Shown piece after piece: positions 13,094 through 25,061 of a DNA stretch of 64,000 nt. The stretch lies in assembly GCF_033568475.1 (NCBI RefSeq), contig NC_133123.1, forward strand, positions 1,674,001-1,738,000. The letters are read 5' to 3'. Numbering within the stretch: position 1 is the stretch's first letter; every line of letters begins with the position of its first letter. The translations under genes and the position numbers were made by a program. Source of the stretch: Henckelia pumila. Its lineage: Eukaryota > Streptophyta > Magnoliopsida > Lamiales > Gesneriaceae. The notes under the pieces are model-generated. The model was not told the DNA's origin, searched no databases, and was given only the letters and a program-made list of their open reading frames with translations.

Positions 13094-16000
13094 TATTTTC
13101 CCAGAAAAAAAAACAAATTTATTCATAAATTTTGAAAAAAATATAAATTTTGCAAAAGATAATCTCTGTTTGACAGTATTATTGTTCTGTTCATTAATCC
13201 TTGCATGATCAATCTTTGTCAACAGTAGCAAGTGAAAATGTGAAATGTTCCTACCCTATGCTTATTTTTGTGTTTCACATTCTAGGGGTGATTTTTGTGT
13301 TATATTAATTTTTAGTGGTTTTTTTTCCTAGTTAATTTATGATAATCATTTATGCACTCAATTTGTTACAGAGCATAATTTTTGGTTGTCAGACTGGGCC
13401 TCCTCTTTTTGGGGCTTTTGCTTTGTTTCCTTTGGTGGTGGTAATGTAAAGTTATATATCATATATTATAATATATATATATAACAGGCACTGAGATTTT
13501 GTATGAAAGATTTTTGTTTTGGGCTTCTGTCTGTGTTTCGAACTACATTTACCGTTTATGTCATCATTCTTCCGGTACCATACTGTATCTGATAAATTTT
13601 ACAATGTCTTTGGCTTTTTGTTTTTGTTTTTGTTTTGTGTTTTTGTTTCACATTACAGTCAATAATATTTGGCCCTCATACAGTCTTTTTTTTTTTTTTT
13701 CTAAACAAAAATAGTAGTGTTCCACGGTTTAACTATTACATGGAATTGCACGCTGGAAGTGCTTAATATGATGAAATTCAATAAATTTCAAACGATAAAA
13801 TATTCAGCCTCAGTAGGATTATTCTCGTTATGCTTTGAGCCACTCTCCGATGATCACGTATAGGTGTACCGACTCTGTACATGAAAAAACATCCATTAAT
13901 TTTTACTTGCATTATTCTTCTTTGCAGTTTTCTAGCTTGATATGGTAATCAATCTTATGATTATTTGCCTATTCAAATGCAGATCTTGCTTAATATTAAT
14001 TCTGTGGAGAAATAGGATAGATGCTACGATTGCATCCATCTTAAGTTACCAATGTTACGCTATGGGATTAATGGTTGAACAGTGCTTAGAAACAGAATAA
14101 AGGGTATCTTTCTGGGAAAGGTGGTTTGCTCTTTTGAATTGGCTTTTAATGACAATATCAAAAAGATGTATTCTTTCACCTACCTCCAACGCTTTGTTCA
14201 AAAGCTGAAAGCCTTTAGGTAGAGATGAGTAAATGCATTGACAAAGTAATTTCCTTTATAACTTCCTTTTGGTTTTGCACTTTTTCTTAGTATGTTTAAA
14301 TCTCTTCCCATGAATGAAACAAGCATAGTTAAAGAAATAGATATCTAGGGAAGTATAGCGACTTTCATTTTACAACTTTGCGAACTGGAAGCTACCGTAA
14401 ATGCTCGATCAAATGGGATTTGATTATAGGCAGAGGAATGTACCTTCTCCAACACCTGTGACATTCAGGAAACAAAATGTGATCATATATGATACAGAGA
14501 GCTAGTTATAGTTGAAGAAAAACAAACCAGTAACTTAATAGTCCCAGGATTTGAATTGCATGCAGAGAAAAGAGAGTGGCGTGAAGCTCTACAGGCATCT
14601 TGATTTCGTAAACGTGATATTGGCACGGCTCAATCAAATAACCGAGTTCTACATTGATAGAACAATGGTTTTCTAATTGAACTGCACCAATATCTCGTAT
14701 TAGCATGCCATCGTGCTCCCGTCACTCTACCATTCTCTTCCTTGTGTGGCTTATACATACCCCGGCCCACTCCAAATGGTATTTGATGATCAGATGAACC
14801 ATGGATTCCACAAAGAACTAAACTTTTATAGAGTCACTCCATTAAATTAAAGGAATCAGTACTATATATAGGAGGAGAGATGGAAAATAGAAGAAATTAA
14901 GTTGAAATGAGTGCATTGGGTTGGGGGTGAGATTTACAGAACAGAAGTAGGCAGGCATTGAATTTTCCAACAACCCAAGAACAAAAAGAAGGGTATATTT
15001 ACTCAAAAGTTAGGTAACAATGAGAAAGCTCACTGGAGCTAAATCTGTATAGCCTTGGTGAATATGCATTTATGAGGTCTGGAAAAGTCTTGCTAGAACC
15101 CTCCTGCATTTAGATTTCAAATTGCAGCAGTTAATGCATGGTATTTTCCCTCTTGTTTTCTTGGATTTGAAAGGTCTCATCTTTTATTTAAACACCGAAT
15201 TGTTTCTGTGAAAGATTAAGACAATGATGTATCTACAAGTGGACCATTTTTAATTTAAGTGTGTTTGTGGACCATTTCATGAATTCATTATATGTGAAAT
15301 ATTGTCACCTTCCACCTCTTCTGCACATTTCATATATAATATACCTAAGCTTAAGGAGTGTTATAACATTTCACATACTTAGCGTGACATTGAAATGCAT
15401 CATTAATATGTATATCGAAAATTTGATGTATTGAAATATATCATTTAAGAAGTTTTGTATTATATATAGTGATAATATATATATATATCATTGTTTAGTA
15501 TTTAATTATTTGAAGAAATATCACACTACTAGTTATTACATTCAAACTGTGGACCCTTCATTGAAATATTGTTTCGAATTAAAAAAAGAAGAAGATATTT
15601 GCATGGACTTACAATAGTGATAGTTGTTCAATTCGAAGAGAGCTGTGCTCCACTAATTAAATTAATGATGATGCTAATTAACAGTTGGCTAACACATATT
15701 TAAACTGCTACTGATATGCAATTAATGGTTCGAAGATAATTGTTCCCCACGTAATTCCTTAAGGCTTAAACAGAAAATGGTTTAGAAATTTAGCAATGTG
15801 ATGTGTCTAAAATAATGTCAATTAGTGAAACTGGCCACGTCGAAGGGATGCAGGAAGTCAGGTTCATGAGTGCATGTCATTTGTGACAACCCTCCTATAA
15901 ATACTGAATCGTCATCTGTATCACGGCTAAACGTCAAATACATTGAAATTTGTCTGACGAAAACTCTCTTACGTTCAAACCGACGCAATCCAAAAAACCT

Positions 16001-17381
16001 AAGCAAACGAAGGAAACTAAAATTAAAAATTGAGAACTTTTTTGAGAGCGAAATGAGAGCTCACTAGATAAGTAGATAAATGTCTTATGAAGGTTTTGCG
16101 GGTTTTTTAAAAAATCATTTAAAAGTGTGTTTTGATTTTCTTAAAATAATAATAATAAAAACCGTGGGTTAAGAAAAAACTTAAAATATATTTTTAAAAA
16201 TATTTGAACAACCTTTAAAATATTATATAAAAATTCGACCAAAAACACATTTATAAAAGTTAAGGAATCCCTAAATTAACTTTGAACAACCTTTGTTTAT
16301 AATATTCTTGCAATATTATGTGACGTTAAAGGGTAGGTGGAAGGTTCTATAATCAGACAACCACCCCTTAACTAAAAAATAAATTATATGTTTTGAATTT
16401 TAAAGAATTTTGTTTTTTATCTTTAAATTTTAATACACAAATACTTATTACAAAAATGTAGACATTTTATTATTATCTATATCTATCTATTATATTAAGC
16501 AAATTGGTATGTTGGTGTAGCCTCTTTACTTTGTTTTTGTTTTTTGCTTTAAAGTTATATGTAAAAATTGACCATATAAACACGCAATGCGTGCAATTTG
16601 ATATTAGTTATTATTATTTATGTTTATGTCATGATTAAAATATGTATGTAGATGCGTTGTAATTTTTCCTAAAACAACAAAATTCTGAAATTAAAGCAAG
16701 TGAAATATATAAAATCAAAAGATTCAAACTAAAATTGTAAAAAATAAAACAACTAAAAAAAATTCAATGACAAAAAAATAAATAAATACAAGACCAAAAA
16801 TCAAATTAAATATGTTAAATATAGTTTCTTTCTCTAATATAAAATTTTCTCAATAAAAAGAAAAAAAAAAAAAAAAAAAAAAAAGAAAGAAAGAAGACAA
16901 GGGGTATATTTATAGCAGTAGGGCCTTGAGGTTTACAATGGCCACGATGCGGCCAGATGATCGCCAACCATCTCTCATTCCTTCCTTAATCCTCCGCCGC
17001 ACTCTTCCGCTTCAACATGCAATCCCCCACCCCACCCTCCATTCCCATGTCCACCCACCCGCACTTGGGCTCACGGGAATGTGCACGTCCATGCTCACGA
17101 CGAGTAGTATAAAACGTGTAACCAACACTCTCTCTACCTACTTTCTTCTTCTTCTTCTTTTCCTGCCCGCTTTTCAAGATTTCCCAACAAAGTATTCTAC
17201 TTTCTTGTTGCGGGAATTCCAGATTCCGACTGCATTTCCGTTGAACAATTCAAAAACCCATCTGAGAGGACATATTTCTTTGCAATCCAGCCAAGAATTT
17301 GTCGGTAATTTTCTGTTTCGCTCATGAATTTTGTTCGTTTGGATGCAACACTTCGGATTGGGGTCGGGACCGCGAAAGTAC
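13094..17381. other. Intergenic, S40 gene to arogenate dehydratase
   Basis: No gene that I can support. A 66-codon open frame on the - strand (14506-14706) has normal-looking composition but no family I recognise and no flanking exons. The stretch holds AT dinucleotide runs (13465-13484, 15475-15488), a 24-base poly(A) at 16861-16884, and a weak Helitron-like end pair near 16480-16605. The promoter and 5' UTR of the next gene lie here, with TATTTATA at about 16907-16914 as a possible TATA box and pyrimidine repeats near 17145-17160. Confidence 0.55.
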
Positions 17382-20300
17382 ATGGCTTTGAAGGCTGCGC
17401 CGATCTTGGTTTGTCGTTGTGATAGCAAGAAGTCCACCACTTGTCCTCAGTTTGGCGTTTTGGATTCCTGGAATAGGCCGCAGTTTACTTTCTTGAATTT
17501 CAGGATTCAGAGGAAATGGGGATGTTTGTCTCACAGGGCAATCACCCCTGTGGAAGATGAGATCCCCTCAACTCCTTCGGCTGTTGAAGGGGCCAATGAA
17601 GTTTCCCTTGCTGTCGGATTTCACCATGATTTAAATTCTCTTCCAAGTAAGTGCATTCCCTTTTTCTGTGAAAATAGTTTCTTGAGTATATGTTTGTTGG
17701 ATTCGTTTGAAAACCTCATTCCTGTCAATGGCGGAGTCCGATTGATAGTTTGTGTTAATTTGAATTAATTAGTGGAAAACATGTTATTTCCACTAAATTT
17801 ATCAATGTTTTTCGGTAAGTTTGCCATTATAATGTTGGATGGATCTAGTTTTCCCCCAATTTCTGATTTGTAATGCTTATCCGATTTTAGTTAAAATATT
17901 GCTTTTGGCCTGGGTATTTTGTTTATATGTGTCAAGCCTTTTGCTCGCAGTATTTGGCAGACATTTCCCTGCACGTTACTGACATGCTTTGATTGCCATT
18001 GGGATACTTGGATGCTGATTCTAATCATATTCATACACATATATCATAGAAGACCAAGAAAAATAATGCCATGACAATAGACATTTTTAATATTAAACGA
18101 AAGAATTGATCCTCATTTTTGGTAATATTTTATTAGGGATGATGACTATTGAAGTCTAGGATTATGTGTACTGTCTTTATGATTACGTGGTCACTCTAGA
18201 AATGCCACAACCATCACATGTTCCAGGTTTATTTTGTTTACGTAGTCACTTTAGAAATGCCACAACCATCACATGTTCCAGGTTGATTTTGTTCTACATT
18301 GCTGACCATTTTGGTTATGCTATTTCTTTGCTTGCACTATATGATTATGTTTCAAATGCAGAACCTTTGTCTGCTATTTCTTCTTCTAGTGATGGATCAA
18401 AAGTTCGTGTTGCATATCAGGTAATCTTAGCTATAGCTCAATCCATAACTTTGCTTGGATTTGTAGTCTTTTATTATTTGAAAGATCTACTTGCTTAAAT
18501 AGGGGATTCCAGGAGCATACAGTGAGGCTGCTGCATTAAAAGCATATCCGAAGTGCGAGACTGTTCCTTGCGACCAATTTGAGGCTGCATTCAAGGTTAT
18601 GATGCTTTTCAACTTGTCCTTTACTTTCTTTCAATCAAGTAACTTTCCTCTTGCCTTCACGTTGCTGAGTTCTATCTCTTAGGCAGTTGAATTGTGGTTG
18701 GTCGACAAAGCAGTTCTTCCGATTGAGAATTCTGTTGGTGGCAGCATCCATCGGAACTATGACTTGTTGCTTCGTCATAGGCTTCACATTGTCGGGGAAG
18801 TGCGGTTGGTTGTCAATCACTCCCTTCTAGGCTTGCCTGGGGTTAGAAAGGAGGAGCTAAAGTGCGTCTTGAGTCATCCGCAGGTGATAATTTCTTCATT
18901 TTTTCTACTGAATTCAACTTCTTTATCTGCATTGGAGAATCTTCGGTTGGGTTCAAACAAGTCAAGTGCGGTAATGGATTCTAAGATTAGCTGGAGTTAT
19001 TTCATTACTCTGTTTTATGTTGCTGATAAAAATGTTTCAAATAGGCAGTGTAATAACAAAAAACCATAAACTTAAATAGCTTTAACCAATTAAGTTCCTA
19101 AAGCTGATAGAGGAATGCCAGACTCTTGTATCTTGGCAGGAAAAATTATTCTTTGTTTTTCCTGATTCTAGTTCGATACCATGCACATCTGTTACCTAAA
19201 AATTTAAATAACAAGTTGTTGACTATGGTTTCAGGCCCTAGATCAGTGTGATATGTACTTAAACAAGTTGGGTGTAACCAGAGTTAGCGCAGATGATACT
19301 GCCGGTGCTGCTCAGGTGCTCTTTCGATTTTTTTATTTATTTATTTTTTTTTTTTTTATTTTTTGCAAAATGTATTTGATTCTGCATTGACACGATGACA
19401 GATTGTAGCCTGCGAAGGTGTGAGAGAGACTGGAGCTATCGCAAGTACTCGAGCTGCAGAAATCTATGGACTGAATGTTCTTTCTGAAAGAATACAGGTG
19501 AAGTTTTGGTTTAGAATCTTGTCGAAATTGAGCCCTAGTCATGGTTCGATTTCAGAATTCTACGCAACACTTTGGAACTCTGGTCTCTGAACCCAAAATG
19601 GTATGATACCAGAAAGAAGTTTGATCCAAACATTAATTGATCTAGTACAAGCCTATGATATATATATAGCCAAAATGGCTGAGCTCGCCGGGTCGGCCCA
19701 CGCCGTTCCGCCCGACTAATAAAACAAAATCTGGCTGGCCGCTCAGCCCTGCTAGCTCGTTTTGATGGCTCTTTTATGTCTTCCAATAAAAATAATAGAT
19801 GACTTTGTCAAAAATTGTCCAGTAAGAGTTATTTTTGTGATCTTCCAAACAGGATCATTCAGACAACATTACTCGTTTTCTAATACTTGCAAGGGAACCT
19901 ACAATTCCAGGAACAGATCGACCTTATAAGGTATTATTTCTTTAATCAGCCTCTGACTCTCTGTTGGTTGATCAAACATTTCAATCTTTCTTTATAGACT
20001 AGCATCGTGTTCACTCTGGACGAAGGACCTGGAGTTCTATTCAAGGCCTTGGCAGTCTTTGCTTTGAGGGGTATTGATTTGTCAAAGGTAAATTTTATGT
20101 GTGATTTTGTTTTCTGTCCTCGTGCCTTTTTCCTGTTTATTAAAATATGACAATTATATTATGATTTTAACTATAATCGATAATCTGCAGATTGAGAGCC
20201 GGCCACAGAAAAGGCGGCCTTTGAGGGTTGTTGATGACTCTAACAGGGGGAGTGCCACGTGAGTGCCACTTTATCGATTTAAGTACAAACTGTTATTAAG

Positions 20301-21404
20301 TCATGTTGCTATATTATTATACATTATACACGTAATACTAGAAAATTGTCGGAGCATCTTCCTGAGTTTTTTAAGATGATTATTACTTTCCAAGAAAGAT
20401 CTTGGTTGGTTAATGTCAATTCGGCACTTAAAAACTGGTTTATGTTCAAATTTTTATTTGTCAAGCACAAGATCTTGGTTGTTTGTGTGACAAATAAAAT
20501 TTTGAATTAACCTGTGCAAATGTTTTTAATTCCCAAACCACGCTATTTTTTTAATTCCTTTTCTTGCTATGTGCAGCGGGGATTGGTGACATGTTTATTC
20601 CTCATCGCATATTCCATTTTCTGATATAATTCTCTTGTATAAACGCATTAAATATATTTTTCATTCTAAAGAATGACTAATGGACATCATCAGAGTTAGA
20701 TAGTATGCAATATACTAGTTCATTTTCTCATCCCATTTCCCATTGTGGATTCTTTTCCTTCATAAAACTTAACATCATTCTCCATGTAGAAATGACAAAA
20801 TCCTAATTGCAGATACTTTGACTACCTCTTTTACATTGATTTTGAAGCTTCAATGGCTGAAGCTCGCGCCCAGTATGCACTTGGCCATCTCCAGGTCTGT
20901 ATTTTCCATGTGTTGTTCGTGATCTGCGTTGCATGCAATTAACTTGGTTGAATATAAGATTGGTAAACAAAGAAAGAAAGCATTATGGTGGCATCTCTTT
21001 GTTAGTAAACTGCGTAATCCAAGGCTTTTTGCGCTAGTCATTCTACATGTAAACACATCGAATCGAGCTGAATCTGAAAAAAATTTTAAGGTTCGAATTA
21101 GATATATTCAAGTTCGAACTCGACTCACTCAAAGTTCTTGAGTAGTTTTAAAATTTTTTGCTCGAATTGGGACCCGAACTTGAGCTCGATGATTCGAATA
21201 CTAATCAAATATTTACGGATTAGGCTCAAAATGTTCATAACTTGACTCGATTCGTTTACACCTTAGTACACATACGTGAAAAAGTTTTCAATTACTATTC
21301 AAATACTAAAAAAAAACCCGTGTGTTTTTGTTTTTTCCATGTTGTAGGAGTTCGCAAGGTTTCTTCGAGTTCTTGGTTGTTATCCGGTAGATACAGATCC
21401 ATGA
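17382..21404 (+). CDS. ADT: Arogenate dehydratase, plastid (ADT1-like)
   Basis: Decarboxylates and dehydrates arogenate to phenylalanine in the plastid, the last step of the plant phenylalanine route that feeds lignin and other phenolics. Eleven exons: 17382-17646, 18362-18420, 18503-18595, 18683-18883, 19235-19315, 19402-19497, 19853-19930, 19998-20087, 20191-20258, 20813-20894, 21348-21404. All junctions close in phase and give 389 residues. Residues 1-90 look like a transit peptide and linker. The prephenate/arogenate dehydratase domain spans about 103-290, with [29 protein letters not shown] and the catalytic TRF triplet at 272-274. The ACT regulatory domain follows, with ESRP at 323-326. 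MALKAAP (17382) is chosen as the start because Arabidopsis ADT1 also begins MALR; an in-frame ATG at 17343 would add 13 residues. The multi-exon form matches ADT1/ADT2, since ADT3-6 are largely intronless. Confidence 0.95.
18185..18294 (+). repeat. 55-bp tandem duplication in ADT intron 1
   Basis: Two adjacent copies (18185-18239 and 18240-18294) carry TAGAAATGCCACAACC and CATGTTCCAGGTT with only a few differences. They lie just before exon 2, so they lengthen intron 1 without touching coding sequence. Confidence 0.9.
21049..21259. repeat. TTCGA-rich foldback repeat, copy 1 (in ADT intron 10)
   Basis: About 210 bp rich in TTCGA and CTCGA. It is bounded by inverted ends related to GTAAACGAATCGAGT, with a 3-base insertion in the left end. 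It sits in the last ADT intron (20895-21347). The same family recurs at 25684-26121 and, more diverged, at 60335-60739. It looks like a non-autonomous DNA-transposon family; I cannot assign a superfamily. Confidence 0.55.
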
Positions 21405-22602
21405 AAAAAATCTGCGAAGTTGCTATTCACTGGTTCCGCCACATTTCTAGTGATGGATCACAAGAGGAACATTCGATTAGCTTGTGTATGTATATGTGCA
21501 TTGTTTCACCTTGTTTGCTATCAACGCAATCGTTTCTGTTTGGACCTGTAATTCGTGCATTCCATTTTACGTTTCTTGTTGCTTCAAAGTTCAAATGTAA
21601 TACATCAAATATTACCATATCTATTGAAATTCACGAAATTTTAGGAATGTGTACTGAACATGGAAGTCAAACTTTTTTACCCTGGAAAAATTGGTTCTGG
21701 GCAATCTTCAGTTTGGCGTGATATCAATAAAATATATTGGGAAGTAAATCCTTGTGAGTGTGAAATCTTGGACATGTATGTGAAGGTAACGTGCAACATG
21801 TGTTGATTGAATTTCTAAGTGAAAATGCTAAACTATTATCATTTTGTTCTTATTATGAAACCTTTTGGTCTAAGCATCAAAATTATATTTGCTACGTCAA
21901 TTATAACCTCTCTCACTCGGCCATGGCAGATGGCACCGATGTGCTGCTATATGGTTCAAACTTCAAGACAGGTAAGTAACGCAGGATCCTGTACAAAGGG
22001 CATTCTTGCCATTTCGCTTTTAAGACAAAATAATCTCAAGGATACAGCCTGGAAGTCAGGGTGTAGAGTTCAACGTTTAAGTTTTTACAGGGAGAGAGCC
22101 CCACCACATGCTGACATCTGAATTTCAGAAAAAAGTGCCCCTTCATATATATTATATATAATATAAAAACACTTCATTTTTTTTATTTAAATCTAAATCT
22201 AACACTGATTTCCTTGTGTTCATTTTTATCTGTTTGACCTGGCATTTACTTTATGGAGATTGTTGGAACTTTCTTCACCAGAACCCACCAAACAGCCATT
22301 TTCCATGATGTTGATCAAGAATTTTACGGTCGGTCCATGAGGGCATTGTGGTCATCTGGGACTTCAGCTCAGTGTCCAAGCTGCAAATCTAGCCTACTCA
22401 ATACTAAAGTTACTTTCTTTCACCAATTCTCATCGATGCTTTTATTCTATTTTACGCTTGAGCCGTATAGTTTGCCAACTCTAAACTACCCTGCTTTATT
22501 TAAAATTCATTATAAATTTCAAATCTTTAGATATCTGCAGACTGAAATGCCGTTAGTCTTGGCTGGTACACAACCAGAAGATGATTCAAGAAACCATTTT
22601 TA
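21405..22602. other. Intergenic, ADT to glucanase gene
   Basis: ADT 3' UTR followed by the upstream region of the glucanase gene. The open frames here are short and not gene-like. ATATATATTATATATAATATA lies near 22145-22165. I see no other gene or clear element. Confidence 0.5.
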
Positions 22603-25061
22603 ATGGAAAATCCTAAGTTCATCTTCTTCTTTGTTCTTCTGAGCACTTTCCTTTTGGTTCTTTTCTCAGGTAAGATGGTTATTTGATTCAAAGTTCAATT
22701 CAAGAGACTGATTTTCTTTCGTTATACTGTACACAAAGCTCATGGATGTGTAATTTTTTGTCCTGTGCGCAGAAATTAATGCACAGCAAAGCAAAGACGA
22801 GCCGTATATAGGAGTTAACATCGGCACAGATGTGTCGAATTTGCTACCGGCTTCAGATTTAGTTGCTTTTCTGCAGTCGCAAAAGATTACACATGTCAGG
22901 CTCTATGATGCCGACGCCGAAATCCTCAAGGCACTTGCTAATACCAAGATTAGGGTCATTGTCAGTGTGCCCAATAACCAGCTTCTTGCTATTGGCTCCT
23001 CCAACGCCACCGCCGCCACCTGGATTGGCCGCAATGTGGCGGCGTACTACCCGGAAACTCTGATCACCGGCGTGGCAGTCGGGGATGAAATTTTCACCAC
23101 CGTTCCTAGTTCAACACCTTTGCTCATGCCAGCAATTGAGTCACTCTACAGTGCTCTTGTGGCTGCAAATTTGCATACCCAAATCAAGATTTCAACTCCC
23201 AATTCTGCTTCCATAATTCTTGACCCCTTCCCACCTTCCCAGGCCTATTTTAATCAGAGCTTGAGCCCTGTTATTACCCAGTTGCTGCAGTTCTTGTCCA
23301 GGACACAGTCACCTTTGATGATGAATTTGTATCCTTACTATGTGTTTATGCAGAATAAAGGGGTCGTTCCTTTAGATAATTCCCTTTTCAAGCCATTGAC
23401 ACCCTCCAAAGAAATGGTTGATCCTAACACATTGCTGCACTACACCAATGTTTTTGATGCCATGCTTGATTCTGTGTATTTTTCTATGAAGAATCTTAAT
23501 GTCACTGATGTGGTCGTTCTTGTTTCCGAAACTGGGTGGCCTTCGAGGGGAGACTCAAAGGAGCCTTATGCCACAATCGATAATGCAGATATGTATAATT
23601 CGAATTTGATTAAGCATGTTATAGATCGTAGTGGGACGCCTTTGCACCCAGAAATTACTTCTAGTGTGTACATATATGAGTTGTTCAACGAGGACTTGAG
23701 ATCGCCCCCGATATCCGAGGGCAATTGGGGGTTGTTTTACGCGAATTCAACGCCAGTTTACTTGCTTCATGTGGCTGGGAGTGGCACATTTTTGGCTAAT
23801 GACACAACGAATCAAACTTATTGTATTGCCGCCGATGGTTTGGATGCAAAGACCTTGCAAACGGCTTTAGATTGGTCCTGCGGACCGGGGAGGGCGAATT
23901 GCTCAGAAATTCAACCAGGGGAGAGTTGTTACCAGCCTAATAATGTCAAGAATCATGCTTCATATGCGTTTGATAGCTATTATCAAAAGGAAGGGAAGTC
24001 CTCTGGATCTTGTGATTTCAAGGGTGCTGCTATGATCACCACTACTGATCCTAGTAAGTATATATTCTCTTTACATTGCTTATTTATTTGCTTGTTTTCA
24101 ACAAAGAAATTCAGGGCATTGTCTCTATTTGGTGAGTATATTAATTAATTAATTATTCATGTAGTATTTAGCTGTTATTTGGTGAATATATATATACAAT
24201 TCATGATTCATTTAACATTAAAAGAATTCCTTTTGTGATGAGAGAAAGTGCTTTGTTCTATTCAGCGTATTGTTCTGTTTGACTTTATACTGAGAATATG
24301 TGAGTTTCTTGAATTTTTTTGCTCAAGCATTGTATAATGTATCACATCAGATGACTCATTAGCTAGAGTAGACTGTGTCGAATGGAAAACATTTCACAGA
24401 GTGATTGTTACTTAGCTTGTTTCATACTTTCATCCATGAAACATATATATTGTTTAATTTCTAAGCCGTCAGACTTGCTCGCACGGTCAAGATTTGGGCA
24501 ATGTTCCTACTTCAGGAGAAAAAACATTACCTCAATGGAGACTGAGGGAAGGAAAAACAAGAAGGAAAATTCTTTTGTACAATGATCTTACAAATTATGA
24601 TGTGGATTCTGTTGTTTACTCAATAATAACTTTTGTTTTATAAATAATATAAAGTTTGTCTCAAAGCAGCCATGCGTGGCTCCACATGTTATGTGTTCTT
24701 TCCCAGCCCTGATAAACTATAACCTGAACCATTTTTCTTTTTATATGTGGGGATGATTTGCAGGTCACGGGATTTGTATATTTCCTGGAAGGTACGCATG
24801 ATTCGTGTTACTTTATTCGTACTCTCTTGTCTATTCTTCTCCCATTTCCCAATGAAAATAAGTTGGATTTGATCCCCCTTGCTGATTCTTTCTTGCAATG
24901 GATGCAGCAAGATGATAAGCAATAAGACCAACCAGGTTGTGAACTCAACACAAGCAAGTGGTGGTAATGGAGTCATGAGATTTACTGGTTTTCATTTCAA
25001 GATTTTGAATCCGATATGGGGCTTCACTTCTTGTCTGTTTTATTTTTCATTCCTTTCATGA
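22603..25061 (+). CDS. GPI-anchored glucan endo-1,3-beta-glucosidase (GH17 + X8)
   Basis: Hydrolyses beta-1,3-glucan (callose) at the cell surface. Four exons: 22603-22669, 22773-24053, 24764-24791 and 24908-25061, giving 509 residues. Residues 1-22 form a hydrophobic signal peptide, followed by a GH17 barrel from about 33 to 345. The likely acid/base is Glu128 in VGDE and the nucleophile Glu275 in VSETGWPS. An X8/CBM43 module spans about 370-455, with cysteines in YCIAADG, WSCGPGRANC and GICIFPG. A short Ser/Gly/Asn linker leads to a hydrophobic C-terminal tail ending YFSFLS, a typical GPI-anchor signal. The first exon carries only the signal peptide and the X8 end is split by a 28-bp micro-exon, so gene finders may miss both. 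Family members bind or trim callose at plasmodesmata and in the wall; which role applies here is not visible in the sequence. Confidence 0.93.

Noticed and set aside
14506-14706. 66-codon - strand frame with protein-like composition
   Set aside because: I could not match it to a family or find flanking exons. It might be a gene fragment, but nothing in the sequence supports a gene.
16480-16605. Possible Helitron ends (TATTATATTAAGCAAATT and ACACGCAATGCGTG near TTAG)
   Set aside because: The 3' end lacks the expected CTAG/CTRR and no internal Helitron sequence is seen; similar weak hints at 33985-34020 and 55469 are also inconclusive.
21819-22603. 100- and 116-codon frames before the glucanase gene
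   Set aside because: No domain, no conserved motif, and they end at the glucanase leader; probably chance frames in the promoter.
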